NCBI RefSeq assembly: GCF_022458985.1
Contig: NC_061772.1
Coordinates: 11,832,001 to 11,896,000, forward strand
Source of the DNA: Mugil cephalus
Taxonomy: Eukaryota; Chordata; Actinopteri; Mugiliformes; Mugilidae
Direction of reading: 5' to 3'
Length of the DNA: 64,000 bases
Both the position numbers and the translations under genes were made by a program. The notes under the pieces are model-generated. The model had not been told where the DNA came from. It worked only from the letters and a program-made list of their open reading frames with translations, and did no database searches. Below, one piece after another: positions 26,227 through 38,754 of this stretch. The stretch's first letter is position 1, and the number at the start of each line of letters is the position of its first letter.

Positions 26227-27158
26227 GCAACAGGACAGCGGGTCTGCTTAGGAACTCTCCTGCCAAAAGAAGTACCAGGGAGCAGAGTGGTTCAAATTAG
26301 ACTGGAGAGCATCCAAGAGTGACAGAACATCTTGTTGGCCACGGGGATGTGAGGAATATCATGCCCTGAAATTATAACCTCCCGTATTCAAGTCAAGCTT
26401 GGGATAACTGTCCCATATCATAGTCCTTTCACTCTACCAGTTTTTCGTCCGTGTCTATTTTCTATCAACAAAGATGCAAAATCATTAAGTGCAACAAATG
26501 TGTGTGCATTTTAATTATTGTCTATGACATGTTGCAACAGCTGCAGGACAATAAGCATAATAATAATAATCCACATATCATCCTCACAGACAAGCAACAG
26601 TGAAAGTGCAGAGCAGCAAAAAGCATTCACGTCACATCTACTGGGGCTTAAAGCCTTAAATATTTCCTTCCACTCAAACAACCAATCATGAAAAGCAGAT
26701 TAGACTTATTCCAGATGAGATGTTACAACATCAATTAGGATTTGCTTCATCGTAGCCGTAGACACTTTTGGAAATGATTGCATTGAGTTTCTTTGACACA
26801 TGTATCATCAGCGATGTCAGATGCTGAAGTTGGACATTGTGATCTTCAGTGTATTTAGTGTGTTCTGATGTACTGAAACAGTTTGATTACATTTGATGCA
26901 CCTTTTAGAAATGCTCAAAATTAAGTGAATGAGGGAGGTGAAGTTGGTCAATTATTACATTTTCAGGCGCGGTGCAAATTGCAGAAGACACGGCGAGACA
27001 GTCCCTCTCCTATCTTTAGTATTTAATTGTGCAAACTTGCACAGAGTAATGCAGCGTAGCAGTAATGACAACAGCAGCCGTACTCTTAACAATACAATCA
27101 GTTTGTCTTTCGGAAATAAACTAGATTAAACCTTGAATTCTTGGCAAAAGTAGTGAAG
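25650..27158. other. Region downstream of ddias
   Basis: This holds a CA microsatellite at 26170-26222 and otherwise A/T-rich DNA without a gene I can support. The ddias 3' UTR (minus strand) must occupy the upper part. No clean minus-strand AATAAA was found, so its end is unknown. Confidence 0.45.
26170..26222. repeat. CA dinucleotide microsatellite
   Basis: A CA run of about 26 units. Confidence 0.95.
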
Positions 27159-30100
27159 TCAATCTGCAACAGGACAGGAGTCAGAGAACAGATCTCTAGA
27201 CCAATCACATGTGTGGTTCTCTTCATCCAGGAGGAGATCTTTAGATCCATCAAGACTCCCCGCATCAACTGTCTCACTGTCACACTTTCCCACTTGGACC
27301 AGACTTTTGAACGATGACGAGGGAGTTCCATCCAAAAGCGTTCTTTTACAATAAACTCCATCTCCGTGCTGTCCTTCCCAGGCAAATCCCACATTACCCC
27401 TGCTGTCACCAGTACGCCTTCTTCGTCTCAGCGTCACACTCTCCGGAGGAGAGGGGGGAACAGCTACTTCACTGTGCTCAAAATCACACACAGTTACGTT
27501 ACAATCAGTTGAGTCACATTTGGTTTTGATCGTTCCTGTTGATCCCAGGTTTAGGACCGCTCTTTCTACGCTTTGCTGTTGCTGAGCCTGGAATCTATGA
27601 TTGTCTGGTTTCCAGAAGCTCCTTTTTGGGGTAAGCCTGTAGCTGCGTCTGCTGGATTTCGTGTTCCATGCCAAGTTTTCTTTTGTAGACTCTCTGCCAA
27701 CCTGACACAGCTGATTGGTGTGAACAATGTTCAATTGACAGTTAACAGATGTTGTTGCAGTTTGTTTTTTGCTGTCTACTTCATGCAGATTTCCAAAAAC
27801 AGGTGGCACAGCACCTACTTTTACAATGGGGGTGGACTGAGAGGGAGGGACAAAGTCAAAGTCTTGAGCCCCATGTAGTACTAGACTGTCTCTCTTGTAG
27901 CGCTCACCACTTTTCAGTTTCTGTGTGTCTGGTGTTGAGTAAGTGACAGTGGTGTTTTTAGTCCCAAGCTGCTTTTCATCTTGGGTGGAAAACGGTGTGC
28001 ATGCTTCTGTGGTGGTCCTCACAGGTTCTGCATGTGGGCTGAGCATCTCTGTGCTTGTAGAGTTGTAGAGTGACCTACTGAATAGGTCTGCTGAACAGTT
28101 GTAGGTGTCCCCTCCTGGGTGCTCTTCATCTTCCTTGTGAAAACACAGAGAACTAGATTTGTCACCCTCCTGATTACACTCACAGGAACATATCAGACTC
28201 CTGCTAAAACCTTCCACAGGACTTTTGCATACCTGATCAGATAAATCATGACTGTCGCTGCCAGTTGGTGCACGTGTATTGGTGATGTCCAGTAATATCT
28301 GTGATTGGCTGCCTGATACATGCGCTTTTCTTTGGCATACAGAAGTTGATTCAACTGTTACGTTTGTGGTTTCAAGGTTATTTTCTACAGTTTCTTTGTT
28401 TTCTTTGCATAAAAACTCTGTAAGACTCTCTGAGAATGGCAAATCATCCCAAGCCAATGAGCTTGACAAAAATGTTCTGCGGGAAAACTCATTCGCGGGA
28501 CTAACGCGAGTGTTCAGGTTGGGGCTATTTGCAGCACATTCAATGTGAGACAAGTCTGGGTATTTGGCAAATGATGGACTGCTATAAAAACTGTGATCTA
28601 AAGGGAGCAGTGGAGGTCTGTCTTCTGTGACTTTATGCTTCTCCAGTAAACGTCTGGGTCCCGGATGTGGTGTTGTGCTATTGGCTCTCTGTCTGCTGCT
28701 CTCATCTCCACTATCCTGGGTACTACAGCCTTCCTCCTGCTCCGCCGATGAAGTAATTACTCCTAGTGATTGTTCCCACACGGAAAAGGGAGTGCGGGTG
28801 CAGTCTCTGTGCAAAGATCTAAGATGGAAATAATAACAAGAAACGTTAAATTTCACAAAAGTAAACAGTTCCTCCAGAGATGCTACCACAGGAGGATTAC
28901 ACTTAAAGTTACTTGGTATTATAGTGACACAGTCATAAATTCTGTACTCTGCCGCTAAAATATAAGAAATGAAAAGCTTCAAAAAACTTGTTCTTTTAAC
29001 TTTGATTTTAGATTTCCTACGACAAACTCCTATTCATGTATTAAATATTTGTGGTTGCTATAATCCGCCCTGGAAATAAAAAACTAAGATATACCAGGCA
29101 GATCATTTCTTAATTTCATTACCTGTATGGTGACTGGGAGGGAAGATCAGAGGCAGACAGTGTGACATTAAAGCTGCTGGTTGGAGAATGATCAGGATTG
29201 ATCAGCAGGGTTGTATCTGGAGGTCTGGGAGTTTTGTTGTGATCAACACATCCCAGTTCAAATTCCGAAGCTTTCTGAAGAAGAATCCGATAATAGCTGA
29301 CCACCGTGCAGCCTTCCAGACCCGTAGTTTTGGGAAGAATCATCTGGCTGGCGACAAACTGGGCTGAGTCTTTACCGTTGGAGCCATTTGGAACAGGATC
29401 ACCAAACCATGGGCCACTTTGTGTTTTTGACTGAAAGACACAGATGATACCAGGGACAGTTTAGACTGAATCACCTAAAAACAGATAAAATCTAATTACA
29501 CACATTTTGGACCCATCATTCATTCTTTTTGTGCATAATTAAAATTCTGATACATAAGTAGATACATAGACTTTATTTATCCTGAGGGATGAACAAGGAT
29601 TTGATTTTGAAATTAGTTTATGAATCCAACACCCACAGATTTTAGTACTTCATATAATGAATATGAACTATCTTTTTCTTTTCAGGACAGCCTTTTGAAA
29701 AATGCCGCGATGAAGGCCTTGTGGATTATTTCATATTTATGTGAAACGGATGTCGTAATCAAGATCAGGAGCTGTGCATCGGGACCTCCTTATTTACGAC
29801 TGTTTGATACGCAGTACAAAAGTTGTCTATTCAATCAATATCCCGAATCAGATTGTACATTTACCTTCAAACCAAAGATGAAATGTCTGCCAATGAAACA
29901 GTCCTTGACAGCCTTCAACAACAATGTGAATCTAGTTGATGGAACGACTGGTCCATCCACATTTTCCACTAACCTAAAAAATTATAAACACAACAAAGAC
30001 AAAGACAAAGACATTTTTATATGTTCTATTAAACATGGGTAAAGTATAGCTTTGTGAAGGATTTCCCTCATCAAGTGTTTTAGGCCATTATGGATTAAAT

Positions 30101-31015
30101 TTAAGACCTACATGAAGTATTAAAAAAAATAAATAAATCAGAGACCCAGAATTACTTACAAAATAACAAAATTTATTGTCATTCAAATATCAACTCAGGA
30201 CATTCCTGGTGGGCTTCACGGCTGAGTAACAGAAACATAATAGGCCGGGGCCAGACTGCAAATGAAGCGGTAAATGGATATTTGAGACTTGAATAAAAGT
30301 AATTTAACACCTACAATGGAAAATATGTCCATGTTAAAGACTTTTTAAGGCCTTAAATTGGGATTATCAAGTGAGGTTTGTACAAAACTGGGAGCATGCC
30401 ACAGTATAAGACTGGTGGACTTTGTCTAAAGCAGTGTAAACATTGACAGAAAGATGCCTGAGAGGTCATTTCTTTACTCACTTCTGTAATCCACTTGCAT
30501 CGATGCCAAAGAATGGGTTCAGGCTATTTCCAAATACTGTCACACCAAATATGCACCTGTCCCGGGCCACCTTCAGAGACAGACGATATCTGTAATCCAG
30601 CTGTTCCTTCAGACAACTATAACCACACTTGGAGCATCTGCATCTGCGGTGACAGAGGGTTCGGGGTTAGGACATGTAGGAGAACTTTCTGCTTTTTTTT
30701 TCCAAAGAGGAGTCATTTTAGTTTCAGTTTGAAAGTCGTCCAGATACAGTCCTCCTACCAGCACTATCACTTCACAGATATTCCCTACGACCAGTAATGA
30801 CTCTCGGTGAACTCGGACACTTTTGCCCCATATGAGGTTTCAACAGTAACTTCTATGGACTCAGTGCTTTTAAATCAAGGTTGGTGTTTTTACCTCGTTG
30901 TGTCCTGCTGTTCAACCTCAATTCGTGAGAAACAGCCTTTACAGCAGGGATAAAAAATACACGTATCTTGCAGAGACAACACAGCACAGTCCACCAGAGC
31001 CCGTCTGACAGACAT
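27159..31015 (-). CDS. ddias: DNA damage-induced apoptosis suppressor (noxin), 786 aa
   Basis: DDIAS (noxin) is an anti-apoptotic, DNA-damage-response protein with an N-terminal OB-fold related to the RPA1 C-terminus. Exons on the minus strand: 31015-30894, 30643-30482, 29973-29865, 29430-29123, 28818-27159. They sum to 2361 nt, exactly 787 codons with the stop. The N-terminus has zinc-ribbon cysteines (FYPCCKGCF, then CRCSKCGY), followed by the OB-fold pieces YRYRLSLKVA, VTVFGNSLNPFFGI and FIGRHFIFGLK. The long last exon contains three motifs I recall from human DDIAS: WDDLPFSESLTEFL, DFVPPSQSTPI, and a closing WSRDLFSDS. The gene is transcribed away from the receptor cluster. A truncated copy of exons 1-3 occurs at 40.5-41.7 kb. 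Confidence 0.9.
29545..29600 (-). repeat. Possible L2-type LINE 3' tail in a ddias intron
   Basis: ACTTTATTTATCCTGAGGGA resembles the reverse complement of the fish L2 tail (TCCCTCAGGGATCAATAAAGT type). Only the tail is present. Confidence 0.3.
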
Positions 31016-31860
31016 TTATACGAGTAAAATCAATCTGAAGCGACTAACTGCAGCTAGAGGGCTAACAGAGGCTAGCGGAAACACGTCGAGAGCTATTTCA
31101 ACTTAACTTTATAGCAATAAACTAAAATATCAATTGCTACAACTATCAGAATATTAATATATATAAATATATTCAAATTTAACGTAGTCTATAAACATTT
31201 GTTTCTTTCCCATAATGCTGTTCCTTCTTCTTCTTCACGTTTTGTATGAAAACTCAGATGGTAGACGCGTCACTGCCACCTACTGGACGACGACCGAAAC
31301 AGCGAGTTGGCAAAATGTGTTCAGCCATTGTAACTTTTACTTGTTCTCATGCACAGTGTCAGTGAGTAGCACTTGGCTGTTATCCTCAGTCTCATTACAT
31401 TACAGCAGCTGCAGTCGTTTTAATCATTGATCACTGTGATATTTAAATTACATGCAGAACACATTTATAAAAACAAAAATAAAACATGGGGCTGATGAAA
31501 CCTTTTGTCCTTTCCTGATTTCCAAGTCCGCAACAATCTCTTTCCTTACACATGTCTAAGTTCTGCCTGTTTGTCATTTATTTACTCCTTTGACTTTTGG
31601 TACAAAGCTGATAAAAACTGTTGGATTACAGCTGTAATAAATAGTTTTACTGATGGCTAATGAGAAAACTGTTTAGCCAACACTGAACTTTACAATCTCG
31701 ACTGTATGAAGAATTTTGTAAACCAAATTCAGTGAAAAGAAAGGGATTTTAGTTACTGTGAACATGAAATAGGGCTGCTCTATCATGAATGTGCATTTAT
31801 TCCTTCTCCATTTTCAATCCACTGCCATACATGTTCATGTACAATTATTCATCCTCCTGT

Positions 31861-32015
31861 AGTTTCTATTTTATCCAAAGGCCACTTCCACTGAAACAGT
31901 GGATCAACATTTCCAGCAACAGCTTTCCATATCATGAAGACAGAGAGGCATAAGCAGCGAGTCTGCGCTCATGTTCCTACATTATGCGCTGTTTTTGAAG
32001 GAATAACTGAGGCTT
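31861..32015 (+). repeat. Orphan fourth copy of the il4r-like leader/promoter region
   Basis: This segment matches the leaders of the three receptor copies (shared GACAGAGAGGCATAAGCAGC, then GAGTCTGCGCTCA). No receptor coding exon follows it before copy A. A TTCCACTGAA (TTC-N4-GAA) site is present at 31886-31895. It diverges after the GCGCT motif and lacks the shared AAACAG|GTAA donor, so it is probably a dead leftover of an earlier duplication. Confidence 0.7.
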
Positions 32016-32526
32016 TGCACAGTGCTCAGACTCTCCCATCATCAATACAAGATCTTTTGTTCTCTCATTTCTGATTTTTTTTTTTTTTTTTGGATAGCAA
32101 TGTGTAATTTCATTGTGTTAAACATGTTTTCACACTACAACACATCTAAAATCTGTTTTATGACCAGCTGACACAGTGATGGCTGAAGTGATCTTTGACT
32201 TGTGTGACATTGCAGGAGATCAACTATCTGCTTTCACACAAAGCTGCTGAGTTTCTGAGTCTTCATGACTAATGTATTTTATTTTATTGGAACTCAAAGC
32301 TTGAATCATTATCATTTACCTGAGAAAAATGTACGCAACGGACCAGTCAGCTCAACCGCTCTTGCAACATAAATATCTTTTCCTGTGAAATGAACTTCTT
32401 CTGCATTTTAACAAGAATCACACACATTGAAAGAGATGTTCGTGTTGTATAATTATGTTGATTTATAGAATGAGACATCTATATGTATGATTATAATTGC
32501 CATGTAAATCACCTTACATGCATTTT

Positions 32527-32578
<52 letters not shown>

Positions 32579-32579
32579 T
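32527..32579. repeat. TTTC tetranucleotide microsatellite
   Basis: About 13 units of TTTC. Confidence 0.95.
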
Positions 32580-33214
32580 ATTTTTTTAATCTTTTATCGT
32601 TCCACCTTGGCAATGATAAGCCTTCCTCTGTGTGGCTGAGTAGCTGCAAGAAAACAATGGAAAGCCACATTGGTCCTTAAAACAGAGAATGCCCTGAACC
32701 CTCTCTGCTCTCTTTCAGGGATTACAACAGGTGTCTAGTGTGGACTATTGGTATTATTTACTGTAATGTTATATTATGTAAGTTTCCCATTCTTCTGAAG
32801 AAAACATTTGTTTTGTTTGAACATTTTTAATGAGAATGCATATAATTCCCAAGATGATCCAAGAAAACTCTGTTAGTACAGCACGTATCAAATAATTTCT
32901 GTCAGTCTTACATCCGGTCAGGAAGTTTCCATTTAAAAATAATCTGCTAAAACTATCCCACTCGAAAATCTTAATCCAGTTCGCATTGGGAAGAAGAAGA
33001 ACAAAATAACAAAACAACATTTGATGGTCTTTTTTTTTTTTCTTCACAGGTAAGTCAAAAAATGTGACATGAAATAGGACTGACGGCTGAAATGAATGCG
33101 CATTTAAATAGTAAATCCGTCTCCACTTTCAATCCATTACAATACACGTTAATCTACACTTATTGATCCTCCCATATTTTATAATTTATCCACTCCCTCA
33201 AGTTGCGTATTCAC

Positions 33215-33410
33215 AGTTTTCCGCAGACATCTGCTGTCAGCTGCCGCTCGGAAATGAGAGTGGAGATCACTTCCAGTAAAACAGTGGCGCAACATTTTCA
33301 GCAGCAGCTTTCCATATCAGGAAGACAGAGAGGCATAAGCAGCGAGTCTGCGCTCACGTCTCCACAGTGTACGCTGATAAGTGGAATTACCTCATCGTGA
33401 GGTAAAACAG
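33215..33410 (+). promoter_or_regulatory. Leader region and 5' UTR exon of il4r copy A
   Basis: This is homologous to the regions before copies B and C. The untranslated exon ends AAACAG|GTAATG at 33,410. The next exon starts at 33,543 with 16 UTR bases before the ATG. The conserved STAT6-type spacing TTC-N4-GAA of the other copies reads TTCCAGTAAA here (33271-33280), so the half-site is altered. The transcription start was not determined. Confidence 0.6.
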
Positions 33411-33558
33411 GTAATGTAGACTATGACTATGACTATCATGACTATGTTTTTTGTTGTTGTTGTTGTTTTTTATTTATTTATTTACTTGAGTCGTCAGATT
33501 TGCTGCATTAAAAAAAACTCCTCATCCTGTTTTTACTTTCAGGCGAGTTCTAGACAGG

Positions 33559-36500
33559 ATGACTTTTCTCCTGCTTTTTTTGGGCCATGTTGTGACTGCA
33601 ATAGCTCTAACTGGTGCGTACTATTAACACGGAAAGAGTCGCTAAATAATCTTTGTGTGCCTGAGGTCGGTAATTATTTGTGTTTGACACAGGAGTCCAC
33701 AGTGAAACAGCCCTAAACCTTGACTGTACCAACGACTTTGAGAAGATGTTTTGCCAGGTAGAGGCTCAGAACTGTACTGAATACAACTTGACCATCGAGA
33801 GTGATCTCGGCGATGGGTACGTTTTCAATAAAAAGGAGCTGCATCCACATGAGAATGACTAGTAGATATTTAATATATCCCCAACATGTTGTAAGATTAA
33901 TGTCTCTTGTACTCCACAGTACTGAGAGCTGCAGTTTACAGCAGTGTGACAGTGGACGCTGTTGTTGCACTGTCACAATGAAGCTCATCCTGGGGGAGAC
34001 TCATACAGCAACAGTCTGGAGAGCTGGAAAAAGCTTAGAGTCGAAAAAAATCAGTGTCACAGACACCGGTATGTTGACTTCACTTTAATGAAAGTCCACA
34101 GATGTGCAGCAGCCAGAAACAGACTGATCAGAGGTTAGGAAGCACTCGCTTTACTTTTCTTGTTTCTGTTTCTGTACAGTAAAGCCCAAAACTCCAACTA
34201 TCATCTCAGTCAATGAATCCAAGGGAAATTTTGAAGTTAAGTGGATTTCAAACATGGAGGCTTCTTTCCCTCTGACTGCTGAAGTGACTTTCTATAAAAA
34301 AGGAGACACAAAAAAGGTAGGAACAATGTCACAGACACGCTATAACAGTTCACTATGACATGATCATGTCTACATCTCCAAGATAAATGAGCTATGATGA
34401 GCAAACTCTCCTTTTCATCACTCTTTTTTGCCATGCAGGTGACTGAATCTATTACACGGGCTATTGTTGAGGGACTGAATTACTACGAAATAAATGGTGA
34501 ACGCCTGGAATCAAGCACAACGTATATGGTCAGCGTGAGAACCCACACAAATATAAGTGGAAAGTTCAGCGACAGCAGCAACGAGTGTGAATTTACAACC
34601 TGTAAGTCGCTTTGTAATGTCACTTTGTAATGTCACTTTGTAATGCATTAAATTCTACTTTTCTAATCACATTAAGAATTCTCAAAGTATACTCCATAAG
34701 TTCCAACGTAAAAGTCCTGGTAAGATCCATACATATCTAATGTAAAATAAAAAAAATTAATTTTTAACATTTTTACAAAAAAGACAATGCAGTACGCAAC
34801 GTTAACAGTAATACAAGGTGTCATTGTTATGTGTAATCCAAGCTTTTTTGCGAACCTTAAATTCCTAAATTTATACATTTGCGTCTGTACTGTGCGCATT
34901 TTCAGCAAGCACTGTGATTTATTTTCTGTACATGTTATTTCACAGCTTCCTCTCTTGTTATCGTGCCCCTGGCTATAATCATCAGCCTCAGTATGACTGC
35001 CGTCATCCTCGGCGGTGTCCTATATGTCTGTTATATAAAGTAAGTCTTTCTGCTGTGCCTCTGTCAGTGCATTATATGATTTGCAGCATTTGAATCGATC
35101 GTGTTCCTGTATCGTGCACGTTCCTTTGTTGTTTATTTATACATTTGCTTTCAGGTACAAAAGAAAGTGGTGGGACACAGTTGTCAAAGATCTAAATCCA
35201 AAACTTCTTAACATGCATCCCAGCAAGACTGAGGTAAGACACTTCATAAGACAATTCATAAATTTGAACATTTTCATCTATCTTTATGATGTTACAAAAC
35301 CCAAAAGCCACTCAAGAGAAAACACCGCTTCTGAACTTAATGCAACACCTTGCATGCAGTCAAGCATTTTGTTGTGTAACCACATTTGCATAGTGTCCAG
35401 TTAGTTAGAGTTCCTCTGTTGTTTTCTGACAAAGTAGTTACCAAATCGGAGTTTGCCACAGCACAACACCACATGCTAATGTGGTAATCATAAAAAACAT
35501 TGTGATTACCACAAAAAACAGGCAAAAAAAGCATTTTGTTGTGTCACCACATTTGCATAGTGTCCTGTTAGTCTGGTAAGAAATGGGCTCTAATCCACAG
35601 AGTAAACCACAGGACCAGTCAGACAAAACCGGGCTTTTTAGGAGCTAGTATTTAAATAGACAGGAGCTAAAACGTAGCGTTCCAAACAGAGAATGAAACA
35701 AGATGCCCCAACAGTGTCAGAGTGTGGAAATTTTTGAACATTAGTACATTTGAACCTATTCTGGACCGGGCCCCACCCTGGAGCCAGGCCTGGGGTTGGG
35801 GCTCGTGGGCGAGCGCCTGATGGTCAGGCCTTTGTTACAGGACTTACATGGTTACATGGACTCGCCTCCCTGTGGGCCCACCACCTGCAGTAGGTCCAGG
35901 AAGGGTCCAGTGCAGTGTGGATTTGGCGGCAGACCACGGCGAGGGTCTTGGCGGTCTGATCCTCGGTTATGGAAACTGACTTTGTGGACATGGAACGTCA
36001 CCTCTCTGGCGGGGAAGGAACTGGAGCTTGTGGAAGAGGTGGAGTGTTATCGACTAGATATAGTTAGCCTCACCTCAACACATAGCATCGACTCCGGAAC
36101 CCAAGTCTTGACCAAAGACTCTCTGCCTGTATGTTGGAGAAAGGGTTGCTGCCCTGCGCCTTCGGGTCAGGGAACGGGTTCTGACTGTTGTTTGCGAACA
36201 CGCGCCGAACAGCAGTCTCCTTTTTGGAGACCTTAGGTGGGGCGCTGGATAGTGTCCTGACTGGAGACTCCATTGTCCTTCTGGGGGACGCCCATGTGGG
36301 CAATGACAGCGTAACCTGGAGAGGCGTGATTGAGAGGAACGGCCTGTCTGATCTGAACCCCAGCAGTGTTCAGTTATTGGACTTCTGTGCAAGTTGCAGT
36401 TTGTCCATAACTAACACCATGTTCGAACGTAAGGTTGTTCATCGGTACTCTTGGCACCATGACGGCCTAGGTCATAGGTCGATGATCAACTTTGTAGTCG

Positions 36501-37730
36501 TATCATCCGACCTGCGACCGTATGTTCTGGACACTCGAGTGAAGAGAGGAGCAGAGCTGTCAACTAATCACCACCTGGTGGTGAGTTGGATCAGACCGCT
36601 GACCTCACGACCCGGACCCGGATAAGTGGAAGAAAGCGAAACGAAATGAAACTTTGGCTGCTCTCAGTAACATGACAGCATCAATTTAAAATGCCTTTCT
36701 TTTAAATTAAGTTTGATGGTTTGGGACCTTCTTGTTTCAGCTTTTGAAGCCTTCGCCGGTGGTATTCTCCCCTCTCACTGTCAGCATTAGAGATGATACC
36801 CATTCTCTAGATGACTCCAAAAAAGGGTTAGTATGGCTGCGTAGATACATCAGCGTACAACATATCTCCTTAATGATTTATACGTCATTTTTTGGCAATT
36901 TAAGTAAAGATTTGTCTCTTCTCAGGTCGAAGCTATGTGACACTAGCAGCTGGAGCCTGCAGCAAAGCAGTGGAATCAGCACGGGATCCTCAGCTCTCCG
37001 TCATGCTAACCCAGAACCTGCCCAGTTTACCATCGCTGACGCCGTTAGAGACGCCCTTCATGAAGCCCTGCCCACCATCGGTCAAATGACACCCCTAACC
37101 ACAGATCCCTCAATAGACCTAAACAGCGACTATAGTGTCAAAGTGAAAGATATACGTTCCGGACCATCTTGTTTTGTAAATAGAACCTATTCCCCCCTCA
37201 TGCCAGGAGAATCCACAAACCCTCCCAGCGAGAGTAACACTGTTACAGTGACCTGTCCAGATAGTCTGTCCCCAGTGCAACAACTTATCATTTCAGCATC
37301 TCTGGATATGGTGGTAGACGATTCATATCAGCAGTGCAACGCTGAATCTGGGAGGTTTTCATATACTGAAGACCCCAGCTTGTCCTCCATCTCTAGTGAC
37401 ACCAGCACAGCCCCCTGTTGTGATCTTATGTCCAGAGTTGAGGCAGAGTGTGAAGACAGTGGTGGATCCAACCTAAATGCCAAAAGTGAAGAGGACAATC
37501 TATGTGACAAAAATTCCTGCCATGGCTCTTTGGTGGTGGATAAAGACTATCAGTCATTGCAGAGTCTAGTGCAGCAGCCTGATGTTTCATTTCCAGAATG
37601 GAAAAGTGGAGAGCAAAAGGAACGCTTGGACAAGTATTGGGAGGAACCACCCGCCAAGATCAATCAAAGTGTCTTCGTGTCTACTCAATCTGCCCCACTC
37701 ATTGTGATCAGTGACTATCAGAGCGTGTAG
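33559..37730 (+). CDS. il4r: Class I cytokine receptor, IL-4 receptor alpha-like, copy A, 563 aa
   Basis: IL-4R alpha binds IL-4 (and IL-13 in the type II complex) and signals through JAK1 and STAT6. Exons: 33559-33613, 33693-33816, 33920-34068, 34180-34316, 34439-34601, 34946-35039, 35155-35233, 36741-36826, 36926-37730. They total 1692 nt. A signal peptide ([16 protein letters not shown]) precedes two fibronectin-type domains. Domain 1 has the IL-4R-like cysteine pattern with [10 protein letters not shown] and CCCTV. The hinge reads VKPKTP. A degenerate WSxWS reads [10 protein letters not shown]. The membrane span is in exon 6, at about residues 211-238. A box 1-like [17 protein letters not shown] follows. 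The tail carries tyrosine motifs, among them DYQSLQSLV (like STAT6 docking sites GYKPFQDLI) and C-terminal DYQSV. The receptor class is clear. IL-4R alpha is the best fit by ectodomain pattern, with IL-2R-family alternatives possible. Confidence 0.75.
35780..36650 (+). mobile_element. LINE fragment (AP endonuclease domain) in intron 7 of il4r copy A
   Basis: Broken frames read like the endonuclease part of a fish non-LTR retrotransposon: [79 protein letters not shown]. No reverse transcriptase follows, and stops and frameshifts are present. Copy C lacks this insertion at the same place, so it arrived after the duplication or was lost there. I cannot assign the clade. Confidence 0.75.
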
Positions 37731-38025
37731 ATTAGCAGCAGAGCACAATTTATGGAACTGGAGTTTTCTCTGCTCAGCCTAGAAATGACCTTATGAGCGT
37801 ATATATTTTGGATGTATTTATTTTTGGTTTGCTATATTTTTGGTTTGAGCCAATTAAGTTTGTATGACATTCATGTAAAATGTCAGTAAAATGCTCCTGG
37901 TTTGAGACATAATGTTTTAGATGTGTGCCTTGTATAAATGCTGGGGCAAAGGAGCTGCAGTAGGCTCAAGTAGACTGATGTATCTAGATACCTTAATGTG
38001 ATAATAAATACATAAATAAAAATAC
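37731..38025 (+). other. 3' UTR of il4r copy A
   Basis: A UTR shared with copies B and C (CTCCTGGTTTGAGACATAAT). AATAAA occurs at 38003-38008 and 38015-38020. Confidence 0.55.
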
Positions 38026-38754
38026 ATTTTTATTTTGCATAGTGGATTGGAACTGCATTCCCTAAATGTGTAATCTGAGGTGGTAGTGTATGAAACCTCA
38101 CTTAGACATACATATCAGAGTTAGGGTTAGAGTTTTAAGTACAACAGAAAAACATCAAAACCTTTTAAAGAAAAACACCTTACAAAAGAGTGTGGACTAT
38201 TTGTATTATTTACTGTAATGTTGTGTAAAGCCAGCCACATACAGTACATCATGACACAGTATTTGAGGAACTTTGTTTCAGTGATTTTCATCGTTCTTAG
38301 AAGAAGGCTACTGGGTTTATTGCTCTTCTGAAGAAAACATTTGTTTTGTTTGAACATTTTTAATGAGAATGAGCATAATTCCTGAGATGATCCAATAAAG
38401 GGTGTTAGTACAGCACATATCAAATAATTTCCCTGCCAGTCTTTGAACTTTCCAATTAATAGTCTATTCAAACTGCACAGTGGGTCAGCAGAAAATGTAT
38501 CTATCCCACTCGGGAATCTTAATCCACTTCATATTGGGAAGAAGAAGAAAACAACATTTGATGGTCTTTTTTTTTTGTTTGCATCAAACTTAAGTTAAAT
38601 AATGTGACATGAAATAGGACTGACGGCTGAAATGAATGTGCATTTAAATAGTAAATCCGTCTCCACTTTCAAGCCATTACCATACACGTTCATCTACACT
38701 TATTGCTCCTCCCATATTTTCTATTTTATCCACTCACTCAAGTTGCGTATTCAC
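38026..38754. other. Spacer between copies A and B
   Basis: No gene is present. The part from about 38,041 to 38,140 recurs after copy C at 47,490-47,590. The part from about 38,180 to 38,740 recurs before copy A at 32,730-33,210. The spacer is thus a mosaic of duplicated flanks. Confidence 0.6.

Larger units (their letters stand above)
31016..33200. other. Divergent intergenic region between ddias and il4r copy A
   Basis: About 2.2 kb separates the ddias start (-) and the receptor leader exon (+). It includes the presumed ddias promoter, an orphan copy of the receptor leader at about 31,860-32,015, and a TTTC microsatellite. Segments from 31,016 to about 32,640 recur at 41,735-43,180 and the 32,730-33,050 part recurs at 38,180-38,600, so this spacer was duplicated with the genes. 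The short open frame at 31,215 also recurs at 41,934, but only because of the duplication. Confidence 0.7.

Noticed and set aside
29620-30042. 140-codon plus-strand open frame
   Set aside because: It is antisense to ddias exon 3 and its introns. The minus strand gives conserved OB-fold sequence with splice sites.
31215-31430. 71-codon frame, repeated at 41,934-42,149
   Set aside because: It recurs only because the ddias-il4r spacer was duplicated. There is no splice support or recognisable domain, and copy differences are not codon-like.
35796-36625. Two 145-codon frames taken as host genes
   Set aside because: They are pieces of a LINE endonuclease domain with frameshifts.
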